From assembly GCA_036417435.1 (NCBI GenBank), contig CM070918.1, positions 29,829,523-29,893,522 on the forward strand: 64,000 bases of DNA. The letters are read 5' to 3'. Below are positions 48,101 through 57,359 of the stretch, piece after piece (position 1 is the first letter of the stretch; every line of letters begins with the position of its first letter). This DNA comes from Inia geoffrensis (Eukaryota; Chordata; Mammalia; Artiodactyla; Iniidae). The notes under the pieces are model-generated. The model was not told the DNA's origin and made no database searches. It saw nothing but the letters and a program-made list of their open reading frames with translations. The translations under genes were made by a program, and so were the position numbers.

Positions 48101-51100
48101 TCCCACCAGCCAACTATTTTACATTCCATAGTGTGTATATGTCGACGCTACTCTCACTTCGCTCCAGCTTCGCCCTCCCACCCCTTGTCCGCAAGTCCAT
48201 TTTCTATGTCTATCTCTTTTTTTTTTTAATTTACTTTTGTTTTATTTATTTTGGCTGCGTTGGGTTTTTGTTGCTGTTCGTGGGCTTTCTCTAGGTGCGA
48301 GTGGGGGCTCCTCTTCCTTGCGGTGCGTGGGCTTCTCATTGTGGTGGCTTCTCGTTGCAGAGCACAGGCTCTAGGCATGCAGGCTTCAGTAGTTGTGGCA
48401 CATGGGCTCAGTAGTTGTAGCTCGTGGCCTCTAGCGTGCAGGCTCAGTAGTTGTGCACAGGCTTAGTTGATCTGTGGGACGTGGACCAGGGCTTGAACCC
48501 GTGTCCCCTGCGTTGGCGGGTGGATTATTAACCACTGCACCACCAGGGAAGCCCCCCCCCCATGTCTACCTCTTTATTCCTGCCCTGCCTTTTTTTTTTC
48601 TAAGTTAATTTTTTTTAATGGTGCTTTATTTTCATAATTAGAAGGTGAAATAATTACCATTTCAAATAGTTAGATTTGAATATTTCCTATTTTGGTGCTT
48701 TCCTCTTCCCTGAAATGTATTCAAAGCCTTGTTTCTTTGTTTTTTTGAATTTTATTTATCTTTTTATACAGCTGGTTCTTATTAGTCATCCATTTTATAC
48801 ACATCAGTGTATACATGTCAATCCCAATCTCCCGATTCATCACACCACCACCCCCACCTGCTGCTGCTTTCCCCCATTGGTGTCCATAGGTTTGTTCACT
48901 GCATCTGTGTCTCAATTTCTGCCCTGCAAACCGGTTCATCTGTACCATTTTTTTAGGTTCCACGTATATGTGTTTATTCCTGCCCTGCAACTAGGTTCAT
49001 CAGTACAGTTTTTTTTTTTTTTTAGATTCCATATATATGCGTTAGCTTATGATGTTTGTTTTTCTGTTTCTGACTGACTTCACTCTGTATGACAGACTCT
49101 GGGTCCATCCATCTCACTACAAATAACTCAATTCGTTTCTTTTTATGGCTGAGTAATATTCCATTGTATATATGTGCCACGTCTTTATCCATTCATTTGT
49201 CGATGGACATTTAGGTTGATTCCATGCCCTGGCTATTGCAAATAGTGCTGCAATGAACATTGTGGTATGTGTCTCTTTGAATCATGGTTTTCTCAGAGTA
49301 TATGCCCAGTAGTGGGATTGTTGGGTCATATGGTAGTTCTATTTTTAGTTTTTTAAGGAACCTCAGTACTGTTTTCCATAGTGGTTGTATCAATTTACAT
49401 TCCTACCAGCAGTGCAGGAGGGTTCCCTTTTCACCACACCCTTTCCAGCTTTTGTTGTTTCTAGATTTTTTCATAATGGCCATTCTGGATAGAATGCCCA
49501 GAGATAAACCCACGCACAGATGGGCACCTAGTTTATGACAAAGGAGGCAAGAACATACAGTGGAGAAAAGACAGCCTCTTCAATAAGTGGTGCTGGGAAA
49601 ACAGGACAGCTACATGTAAAAGAATGAAATTAGAACACTCCCTAACACCATACACAAAAATAAACTCCAAATGGATTCAAGACTTAAATGTAAGACCAGA
49701 CATTATAAAACTCCTAGAGGAAAACATAGGAAAAACACTCTTCGACATAAACCACAGCAAGATCTTTTTTGACCCAGCTCCTAGAGTAACAGAAATAAAA
49801 ACAAAAATAAACAAGCAGGACTTTTTTAAACTTAAAAGCTTTTGCACAGCAAAGGAGACCATAAACAAGACAGAAAGACAACCCTCAGAATGGGAGAAAA
49901 TATTTGCAAATAAAACAACAGAGGATTAATCTCCAAAATATACGAACAGCTCAATATCAAAAAAAAAAAAAAAATCCAGTTAAAAAATGGCAGAAGACCT
50001 AAATAGACATTTCACCAAGGAAGACACACAGATGGCAAAGAGACACATGAAAAGATGCTCAACATCACTAATTACTAGAGAAATGCAAATCAAAACTGCA
50101 ATGAGGTATCACCTCATGGCCATTCTTAATTCATGTGTACCCCTGCCAACCTTCAAATCCCAAGTGATGTATTTTACCCTCAATCAGCATGATAGAAGCA
50201 CCAAATTTTTATTCATATATGTGAATGTAGGTCCATAGAAAACAATCTGGAAGAATTCATGCTAAAACTGGTTTCTTCTGTAAGAGGGCTAGTGTTTGAG
50301 GTGAATGGAAAGGATGACTTTAAGCTCATCTTGGTTGAACTTTTAATAATGAGATTACATTAATGTCTTACGTAATTTAAAATAGATTTAAAGTGGATTA
50401 AAACCATGATATTTTTATACAGCGGTTTACATTCTATATTGTAATAGCAATATAAAAAGGTACAAGCTGCTGAAACATAGTAATGTTGATGAATTTCAGA
50501 AACACGTTGAGTGAAGTAGATGAAAAAGAACATGCTGTGTGATTCCATTTACTTAAAGATCAGAGAGAGGCAGATTAATCTGTGGTAAGCAGTTATGTAG
50601 GGAGTGGGGGGTACCATTCACCTTGGAAAGGACAATGGAGGAGCTTTCTGAGTGGTGGTGATGTTCTGTGGCTTGATCTGGGTGGTGGTGACGTGGGTAT
50701 ATACATTTGTCAAAACTCATAAAACTGTACACAAAATTTGAGCATTTTATTGTGCATGGATTATACCTCAGTAAAACAGTAGAAAAATTAGTATCAAACA
50801 GTAGAAAAATTAGTATCAAAGCTCTACCAAGATATGAAGGAGTTACTGAAAAAGTGAAAGTGAGAATTGAGAGGGAGCCAGAATCCTGACAACACTTGAC
50901 CTGAGGACAATAAAGTGTGTTTCTGAAAACCACCTAGAATTTTACCAACCAAAGATAATCACCATGTTTTTTATTTTATTGTGTATTCTCATTTACTTTT
51001 ATAAAAGAAAGATGTTATAATCAAGTTTATAAAGAACCATTAAAAAAAAAAAGATGTTACGAATTTTTCAAACTTGCTGCTTTGACTCAACATTAGGATT

Positions 51101-52019
51101 TAAGAGCCACCATATACTGAAGGTTAACTGTGTGAAAGGTCCCAGGCCTGTTTTTTTTATTTGCATGATCTCAAGATCTTCCATTTTGTTTAATTACATA
51201 CTGTCCCACTTTATGGACACATCATAATTTAATCCCCCATGTCCACATTTTGCATGTTATATATGTTGTGCATTTTTCACTAGAACTTAAGCTCTGTAAA
51301 GACAAGGAACTTTGTCTAGTTCATTACTGGGTCCCTAGCATCTCACACATCTAGCACATTAATGGGCAGTCAGTAAATACTGAATTAATAGCACTTAAAT
51401 GTACATCTTTACCCTTACACCTAGTTTCCTTCAGATAAATTTCTAGAAGTGGAATTGTTTGGGATTATATGGTATATGCTTTTTTTTTTTTTGATAAATA
51501 TGATGGCCCTATAGAAGAGTTGTATCCACATACACTGAATACCAGCAGTGTATGAGTGTCTGTTGCTCCAACCATTGGTTTACATTTTAACTTGAGGAAG
51601 TTAAAGTTTTAATGTTAGAAAAAGGGAAAAACTTTTGTTCAAATGCATAGTTTTATTTATGTTTTATGGTAAGGGGCATAAATTAGTCTATATAAGTTGG
51701 GATTTTATTTTATCCACTGGGCTGGTTGGCTGATTTTCTGGTAGCCAGTGGATAGGGAATTCGTCAAATAAAGATTTTATGTGTATGTTTTAAAGTACTA
51801 AAGGTTTTAGAAGAAAGTTCCACACAAAGAACACTTTGAAAACATAATTATTAAGTGCTTAATCTTGACTAAGTATAAGGGGGTGTTCTAATGCCCTTTA
51901 AGGTTTCTAGATAAGTGGTGGTGTTCTTAATAGAACTGTATACTTTTAAACTTTTTTTTTTTTTTTCATTTTTACAGACAGGAAAACTAATTTTGAAACC
52001 TAGGCCTCATGTTCAATGA
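39130..52019 (+). CDS. CNEP1R1: CNEP1R1 (TMEM188), nuclear envelope phosphatase-regulatory subunit 1, complete six-exon CDS
   Basis: Coding exons 39130-39154, 40476-40547, 42567-42640, 45809-45918, 46041-46095 and 51978-52019 total 378 nt and join in frame to 125 residues plus TGA, the length of mammalian CNEP1R1. The protein starts MNSLEQAED and ends in PRPHVQ. Two hydrophobic segments are visible, about residues 33-51 (MLLIVVSV...) and 67-85 ([19 protein letters not shown]), with a short loop containing the conserved [11 protein letters not shown] stretch, so both ends should face the same side of the membrane. Known role: membrane partner of the phosphatase CTDNEP1 (Dullard) at the nuclear envelope/ER; together they dephosphorylate lipins and so control phosphatidate use and nuclear membrane growth. 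All exons have AG/GT borders; intron 4 looks U12-type. The ATG has G at -3. Nothing suggests a broken copy: introns are present and the frame is intact. Confidence 0.97.
39629..39842 (+). mobile_element. CHR-type SINE in CNEP1R1 intron 1
   Basis: Full-length, CpG-rich, with A22 tail. Short duplication gcaactga at 39621-39628 and 39844-39851. Same strand as the gene, about 230 bp past the CpG-rich block. Confidence 0.93.
40476..40547 (+). CDS. CNEP1R1: CNEP1R1 coding exon 2
   Basis: Follows the acceptor ttacctag and ends at donor gtaagt. Encodes residues 9-32 (end of Asp9 codon, [16 protein letters not shown]..., GRWR) plus the first base of Met33. This is the soluble N-terminal segment before the first membrane span. 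Confidence 0.95.
40548..42566 (+). other. CNEP1R1 intron 2, no recognised repeat
   Basis: Two kilobases of AT-rich sequence without a clear SINE or L1, in contrast with the flanks. Only an A15 run near 41562 stands out. Confidence 0.5.
42567..42640 (+). CDS. CNEP1R1: CNEP1R1 coding exon 3
   Basis: Follows acceptor tttcatcag and ends at donor gtagaa. Encodes Met33 to Lys57: the first membrane span ([17 protein letters not shown]) and the LIDPETQK loop. The exon ends on a codon boundary (phase 0). Confidence 0.95.
42641..45808 (+). other. CNEP1R1 intron 3
   Basis: Mostly unique. An L2-like relic at about 45205-45320 (tattcattcaacagtatttgttg...) and one SINE at 45550-45690, ending 118 bp before exon 4. 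Confidence 0.5.
45550..45690 (-). mobile_element. Monomeric tRNA-derived SINE in CNEP1R1 intron 3
   Basis: Reverse copy with a G-rich stretch after the T tail. Imperfect target duplication tccagattctcata / tccaaattctcata on both sides. Older than most SINEs here. Confidence 0.82.
45809..45918 (+). CDS. CNEP1R1: CNEP1R1 coding exon 4
   Basis: Follows acceptor cttttacag and ends with the first two bases of Ile94, directly before the unusual donor gtatccttt. Encodes Val58 to Ser93: [10 protein letters not shown], the second membrane span and [10 protein letters not shown]. Reading through the donor would give a stop after five more residues, so splicing here is needed for the conserved C-terminus. 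Confidence 0.95.
45919..46040 (+). other. CNEP1R1: CNEP1R1 intron 4, predicted U12-type (minor spliceosome) GT-AG intron
   Basis: The donor reads gtatccttt, a full match to the U12 5' splice-site consensus (A/G)TATCCTTT and a poor match to the usual GTRAGT. Near the 3' end, tcctttgac (46019-46027) resembles the U12 branch site TTCCTTRAC (7 of 9), with the likely branch A at 46026. That is 14 nt from the intron end, inside the short range typical of U12 introns. There is almost no polypyrimidine tract between it and the AG. The intron is 122 nt long. Confidence 0.82.
46041..46095 (+). CDS. CNEP1R1: CNEP1R1 coding exon 5
   Basis: Starts with the third base of Ile94 after acceptor tttattcag and ends at donor gtaagt. 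Encodes [18 protein letters not shown], the start of the C-terminal tail. It is only 122 nt downstream of exon 4. Confidence 0.95.
46750..47680 (+). mobile_element. Old L1 fragment in CNEP1R1 intron 5
   Basis: ggctcttcatttggaaaaag, aaaatacagaagaatatg, gccaataaacatgtaaag and cattgatgcagccattctg are L1 ORF2 C-terminal blocks. Strongly diverged. Confidence 0.7.
48220..48561 (-). mobile_element. CHR-1-like SINE inside the inverted L1
   Basis: Target duplication atgtctatctcttt at 48206-48219 and atgtctacctcttt at 48562-48575 (one mismatch). The host L1 3' UTR reads through correctly when it is removed. Confidence 0.9.
48589..48972 (-). mobile_element. Short L1 with 3' transduction
   Basis: Exact 16-bp target duplication tttattcctgccctgc at 48573-48588 and 48973-48988. 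On the minus strand: about 225 bp of L1 3' UTR (48972-48747), a short A-rich end, 140 bp that is not L1 (48739-48600), then an A tail (48599-48590). The non-L1 part has AATAAA (TTTATT at 48625-48630) 25 nt before the tail. Confidence 0.85.
50776..50819 (+). repeat. Tandem duplication, 22-bp unit
   Basis: Two perfect copies of cagtagaaaaattagtatca+aa side by side in CNEP1R1 intron 5. Confidence 0.85.
51285..51390 (+). repeat. L2 relic
   Basis: agctctgtaaagacaaggaac, cattactgggtccctagcatc and cagtcagtaaatactg follow the L2 3' end. Confidence 0.65.
51978..52019 (+). CDS. CNEP1R1: CNEP1R1 coding exon 6 and stop
   Basis: Follows a long T-rich tract and acceptor tttacag. Encodes [13 protein letters not shown] and the TGA stop at 52017-52019. 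It lies 5.9 kb after exon 5, because intron 5 contains more than 2 kb of nested L1/SINE insertions. Confidence 0.94.
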   Translation, partial: TGKLILKPRPHVQ

Positions 52020-52352
52020 CAATCTGCACTCATTGTTATGGGACTTAAAACAACCTTTCTTCAAAAAGTGATACAGCAAAAAGCCATAAAGGATTGCTTT
52101 TACAGTTGGATATGTGAACGTCATAGCAACAACTGACAAGAAATGTGCAATATTTACCCAGATTATCTTCGTGGTGATGACTCGCATAATCAGTGCTTTG
52201 GTACCTTTGATTATTTGTGTTTCAGTATTAGGGTCACTTTAGTACTTCAGATCCTGCAAAGATTTTTGCAGGTGAAGTATGTATGTATGTTACTAAGTTA
52301 AACTTAGAGACAGAACCTCATCCAGTTTTTATAATGTATTTTTGTAAACTAC

Positions 52353-52360
52353 TGTAAATA
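52353..52360 (+). promoter_or_regulatory. Pumilio response element-like TGTAAATA in CNEP1R1 3' UTR
   Basis: Exact TGTAAATA in the transcribed orientation. A second copy lies at 53004-53011. Binding is inferred from the motif only. Confidence 0.4.
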
Positions 52361-53003
52361 GCAAATCAATGCCAGTGTTAAAAAGGAAACGTTATGTGGA
52401 CTTTGTTCTCCTGCACCAGTGTTTCAGGAACATCTGCTTGCCATCTCCACAGCTCTTTAAAACCAGCTATTACGTATAGCTGTGCCTTTCACTCTACACT
52501 CCTCTCTTTTAATCATAATGCAGGAAAAACATTGGATTGAGCTTAGACTAAGGAAAATTCATCTCCATTATGTTATAAGAAATTATAGGTGTTTTGAGAA
52601 ACAGTTTTTGTTAAAACTAGATAGTGAACTTCAGCCACTATTGTGATATTTTCCAGTTCATTGTTTTCATTTAATGCTAAATATACTTTATATGTTTTTA
52701 ATGATTTTTAGAACACTCCAAAGGCTTCTGAATAGACAAGTTTAGTTATAAATTATGTATTGTCTGGGGAGTTTGGTAGTCATTGTTTTAGATAATGGGA
52801 TTTTATGCTGTGGTAGACATGTTGTTACACTAGTATTGTGCAGGTGTGATTGATCAGCCACACCATCACAGGGATAACTTGGGAGCAGTGCCACAAACTA
52901 AAGTCTACAATTCTCACTGTTTAGAGAGTGTTAATGACATACTGTGTATGCATATTAGCCACATATACTATAACAGCCCTTAAAATTAAACTATTGGGAT
53001 TGC

Positions 53004-53011
53004 TGTAAATA
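53004..53011 (+). promoter_or_regulatory. Second Pumilio response element-like TGTAAATA in CNEP1R1 3' UTR
   Basis: Exact TGTAAATA, about 210 bp upstream of the proximal polyadenylation signal. Confidence 0.4.
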
Positions 53012-53218
53012 TTTTAAAGAACTGGAGGTGCCTTTTACCTGTTTATTAGAAGATTTTGAAAGGTTTAAATTATTTCATGAGCAATCTTTTAAATTTCATT
53101 TAACAAGGCTGAAAATTCAAAAACAGGACAAAAAACCTTTTTAACAAGGCTGCCGTTTATCTTAAATGTGTTCATCTTGGCTTTCACGTGTATAAAATTT
53201 CATTCTTTGAACTGCAGC

Positions 53219-53224
53219 AATAAA
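53219..53224 (+). terminator. CNEP1R1: AATAAA polyadenylation signal, proximal (CNEP1R1)
   Basis: Canonical hexamer 1.2 kb after the stop codon. Use is inferred. Confidence 0.5.
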
Positions 53225-53316
53225 CCCCTCTGCTCCTACGAAGTTTTAAGAGGGTATTCCATATATTCTGCATTGTTTTATTTCCTGTAAATTTTGTAGG
53301 TAAATATGTGCATAAA

Positions 53317-53322
53317 AATAAA
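53317..53322 (+). terminator. CNEP1R1: AATAAA polyadenylation signal, distal (CNEP1R1)
   Basis: Second canonical hexamer, 98 bp after the first. A T/G-rich stretch (tgattgggctttttcctcggttt) begins near 53340, as expected for a downstream element, so this may be the main site. Confidence 0.55.
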
Positions 53323-53544
53323 TACTTTATATATATTTAGTGATTGGGCTTTTTCCTCGGTTTATTTTAAGTCTGTAACTGAAAAAAAATTTAAACATGC
53401 TGAGTGTGTCAGGTACAGGCTAACATAAAATGAGTCAGATACAGGCTGAGTAAAATGAGATACTGTGTGTCCAGTAGAGCAAATTTCAAGTAGCAATTGA
53501 AGGTACCCAGTTTATTAGGCTGTGAATACTTTAAATATTTCTTT

Positions 53545-53738
53545 TTTTAAAAAGAATATTTATTTATTTATTTCACTGCGCAGGGTCTTAGTTGTGGCAT
53601 CTGGGATCTTCATTGCGGCATGCGGGATCTTTTAGTTGCAGCATGCGGAATCTAGTTCCCTGACCAGGGATCGAACCTGGGCCCCCCCCTGCATTGGGAG
53701 TGTGGAGTCCCAACCACTGGACCACCAGGGAAGTCCCC
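53545..53738 (-). mobile_element. tRNA-derived SINE (Bov-tA/CHR-like)
   Basis: Reverse copy just past the CNEP1R1 3' end: (ATTT)n tail, gatcgaacc B-box-like core, ccaccagggaagtcccc head. Near-duplicate flanks ttaaatatttctt / tttaatatttctt. Confidence 0.85.
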
Positions 53739-54385
53739 TTTTAATATTTCTTATTCATCATTGTCTGAATATTTGGTGTTTAATTAGGAAATGCGGGTTT
53801 TCTCAAAAATTAAGCTCTACAAACCTGGATCACTAGTTTCCTCCAAGAGTATAAAGCTGAAGAGGGATTTTATGTGTCCTAAATCCTTTTTGGAATCATC
53901 AGCTACTTTCTGTATTTAACAAAATCCTTGAATCTTTTCCCCTAGGAAAATATGTCTGTGTATGTACATATACAGTGCATGTACTTGGAGAGGTTTTCAA
54001 GGATTTCCTGATGCCAGGCTACTTGGAATCCATTGGCTCCAAGAAAGAAACTTTTGTTACAGTTCCAAAGATTTTTCATACCTTTACTTCTAACAGAACA
54101 ATTCATTTTCCAAAAAAGTCTTTCTTCTGGTTGAAATGGCCCAAGGATCCTTGCTAGGTTAGCCTCTCATCACCAGCGCCCTCACTCTCTCATACGCTCT
54201 TCCACGCTGTTAGGAAATTACTGTTGAGTCTAGTCCTCTAACTTTACAGGTGGGGAAGACAGTCTTAGATTTTCAAAGTGACTTTACTCTATGTCCCCAT
54301 GACTTACTGAAGACAACTAACACCAAGTCTCTTGACTAATTGAAAGGATGTTTATGTGTGTGTGTTGAACTTAAGTCATGAGCCA
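53739..54385. other. Intergenic, nothing recognised
   Basis: No repeat or exon that I can support. Confidence 0.4.
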
Positions 54386-54389
54386 TTAT

Positions 54390-54660
54390 AATGGTATGGT
54401 TAAGAATGTAGACGCTTATGCCAAACTGGATTCTAATCTCAGATCTACTACTTGCTAGTTTTGTAACCTTAGGCAAATTAGTAACGTTAGTTTTTTCATT
54501 TATAAAATGGCTATAATGCCAATCTCCTCGGTAGAGGAAGATAATGTATAGGATATAGGTATATCGCCAGTCATCTTATGTTGAGTATTAAATTGTTAAT
54601 TCATGGAGAGCACTTAAAACAGTGCTTGGCTACAGAGTCAGTGCTCAGTAAATCTAGTTG
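54390..54660 (-). repeat. MIR relic, nearly full
   Basis: gcttatgccaaactggattc, acttgctagttttgtaacc, aaaacagtgcttggctacag and cagtgctcagtaaat. Confidence 0.78.
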
Positions 54661-55375
54661 TTAAACCAAACACTAAAAGTAAAAAAAGGAACAAAACAAA
54701 AAACCTCATTGTTACAACTTTACCTAATATCAATATCTCAGTTGAGATAACCAGGAGGAAGTTGTGCTTATCTTTTGAATCAAGCAAACTCCTGAATACT
54801 GGATTAAATACAAAGAGAAAGACTATTTGGCCTCGAATGATTTAAGAAACCTAAAATGGTTCTAGGTTTTTTCTCAAGCAACTTCACTGAAAACATTAAG
54901 GCTATGACTGCCTGATAGTGCTGCTTTTTGAGTGGCTCTTTTCTCCTTTAGAACTGGACTCTTGATGGACATTTTGTAGAGACTTGAGCCTCTGCATCCT
55001 TCTGGCTGACAGATGCTCTGCCTTCATCAGCAACTAAAGAGGCTCTATCATTTCCTCTCCTGTTGAAACCAAAGAAACTTGAGTCTCATTCTTTTTCCAG
55101 ACTACACTTTCTATATGCTTTACATTAGGTAAGTATACTTTCTTTTTCTACTAAAAATAGGTGCACCTTGTCTGCATCATAGAACACAAAACATTTTAAA
55201 AATTGATTTTAGTGAATGATTGTGTGCTATGGAAGTCTGTTTGTGTGAGAGACAAAAAAGTAAAAGGATATCCATTACCTGAAAGTTTTAGGTGTGCTCT
55301 TTCATCACATTTGTACACTGCCCTTTAAGTGGCAAGTGCTTTGTTGGGTATTCGTGTGAGGAAGAATTTTTGCAC
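54661..55375. other. Intergenic, nothing recognised
   Basis: AT-rich unique sequence. Confidence 0.4.
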
Positions 55376-55379
55376 TCTC

Positions 55380-55860
55380 AGAACTTGTTGCCTGGGTGGA
55401 ATACAGACCAGTGATTGAGCAGTTGCCATGTGGTTTAAGTGCTATGAGGAGTAAAAGTGTGGGACGCTATAGGAGCCCAGAGGAAGTGGGCCAGCCCAGA
55501 CACAACTTGACAGAGGTTATTTCCTTCTGATCTGAAGGGTCAGTCGTGGGGGGTAGGGGTGGGGCAGAGGCATTTCTTGAACTTGCCTGGTGGGGAGGAG
55601 TTGGAGAGGAATTGTGGCAAGAGCTGAGGCTGGAAGTAAGTAGGCATCTGGGGTTGGGAGTCTTGTGAGGGTAGTGGCAAGCCACCAAAGTGTTTTGGTA
55701 GGGAAGTGACTTAACTGGATTTGCATTCTATGATCATGACTGCTACTGTGTGGAATGAAGGGCCATGCCCTGGAGGGCAGTTAGGAACTGCTGCTATATA
55801 GTCCAGGTGAGAGATGAGGGCTCCTGAACGAGAGAAGTAAGAGCTTTCAGTAGTCAAATG
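55380..55860 (+). repeat. L2 LINE relic
   Basis: gcttgagcagttgccatgtgg-like order: ccatgtggtttaagtgctatg, ggagcccagaggaagtgg, ggtagggaagtgacttaactgg and gactgctactgtgtgg. Boundaries approximate. Confidence 0.55.
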
Positions 55861-57016
55861 AGTGGGACTTTGTGGGAGGCCAAGAGAGGGAGCAGTTGAG
55901 CATCAAGTCTACCACTTTTTCCATCCTGGGTTACCTGTTACAGAAATAAAGTTTCGATGATCACCAATGATTGGGAACTATTTTGTCTTCTTAGAGAGTC
56001 CCTATGCTCCAAAGCATATTAAAAGCTCCAAGTGGTCCTGCAGTAGAGAAACCTGTTTCCCTGACATTTTGTGAAATGCCTGTTAACATACACTGTGGAT
56101 ATTTGTCATGATATTTGTCTACCAAGGGTTTTTTGAATGTCCTTGCTAGGTGTGGGGAATGCCAGCTGAATGAGTCCAGTCTCTCCGAAGACAACCCAGA
56201 AAACTTCCTTCCTTTGTATTTGGGATGAGGGTGAGGCCATAAAGATAAGTTGCTGTTGCAGAGTACTTAATAGTGCTCAGTGGTAGTGGCACCGGTTTCC
56301 TCATCAGGCCAGTTTGATGGCATGGGTCTGGGCATTTTTTTCTAAAAGTTTAGCCTTGAACTGGTCTCTCCAGACCTCCCCAAAATCCTGTGAGGTACCC
56401 AACCCTTTCGATAGTCTGTCTTCTGTTTAATCAGCCAAAGTCGGCTTCTCTTTCTTGCCAATAAGACCCTGACTTACAGAATATTACACAGAAGTGTTCC
56501 AAAGAGCATGCTTTGAGGAGAGTTGACCCGTCCCTGTAAGGGACTAGGGAGCTGCTTCAAACCAAGCGTGATGTCATCTGCCAGGTAAGGGGTCTCTGGG
56601 CCATGTGTAGTGGAAGGGTCCAGCCTGGCAGATTGACTTGGGTCATAGTCCTGGTTCCTCCATTAACCACTTAGGCAGGTGACTTATTCTTAAAGTCCCT
56701 ATATTCTGAGTCCTTGTCATCCGTGTATCTTTAGTACCCTAGAGCACCTGGCATTTGGAAGATGCTCAGTTACTGTTGGTTGAATGAGTGAATGAACCTT
56801 AACTTTGGTATTTAAATTTTGTACATAATTACACCAAGTCATAAGTTTTCTTACGTAATGTATCTAGTTTTATGGGGAGGTTCTTAAGATAGAAGGCTAA
56901 ATGCTAAGATTTGTAAGGTAAATAACAGTAGGGAAACTAAAATAGCTAAGTCTGTTATAACTTCATTAAGTAAATCAAAAGAGAAATACTGTATATCCTT
57001 GCTAGAAGTTGCTGTT
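55861..57016. other. Intergenic with a short L2 piece
   Basis: L2-like tail at about 56740-56800 (gagcacctggcatttggaag, ggttgaatgagtgaatg). No exon supported. Confidence 0.45.
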
Positions 57017-57359
57017 TTTAAAAAAATTTTTGTTTTTGGCTGCTTTGGGTCTTCGCTGCCGCGCGCGGGTTTTCTCTAGTCGCGGCGAGCGGGAGCTACT
57101 CTTCATTGCACTGTGCAGGCTACCCATTGCGGTGGCTTCTCTTGTTGCAGAGCACGGGCTCTAGGCACGCGAGCTTCAGTAGTTGGAGCACGTGGGCTCA
57201 GTAGTTGTGGCTCGAGGGCTCTAGAGCACAGGCTCAGTAGTTGTGGCGCATGGGCTTAGTTGCTCTGTGGCATGTGGGATCTTTCCGGACCAGGACTTGA
57301 ACCCGTGTCCCCTGCATTGGCAGGTGGATTCTTAACCATTGCGCCACCAGGGAAGCCCC
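57017..57359 (-). mobile_element. CHR-1-like SINE (long form)
   Basis: Reverse full-length copy, gcgccaccagggaagcccc head at right, T-rich tail with ttttggctgctttggg at left. Confidence 0.9.

Larger units (their letters stand above)
47899..50112 (-). mobile_element. LINE-1 with 5' inversion (twin priming), in CNEP1R1 intron 5
   Basis: Target duplication ctcatggccattctt at 47884-47898 and 50113-50127. From the left: T tail, 3' UTR and ORF2 end on the minus strand to about 49486; then the preceding ORF2 part in + orientation (49486-50112, from agaatgcccagagataaacc to gaggtatcacctca). The two parts are adjacent in the L1 consensus, so this is one insertion with an inverted 5' segment. Later hit by a SINE (48220-48561) and a short L1 (48589-48972). 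Confidence 0.88.
46096..51977 (+). other. CNEP1R1 intron 5
   Basis: 5.9 kb. Carries an old L1 (about 46750-47680) and a nested young L1/SINE/L1 stack (47899-50112). From 50128 to 51977 only an L2 relic (about 51285-51390) and a tandem 22-bp duplication (50776-50819) are seen. Confidence 0.7.
52020..53340 (+). other. CNEP1R1: CNEP1R1 3' untranslated region
   Basis: AT-rich, repeat-free sequence after the stop codon, running to two canonical polyadenylation signals. The absence of SINEs and L1s over 1.3 kb, in a window where most kilobases carry one, supports a functional 3' UTR. It holds two TGTAAATA motifs (52353-52360 and 53004-53011), which match the Pumilio response element. The exact cleavage site is inferred. 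Confidence 0.72.
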
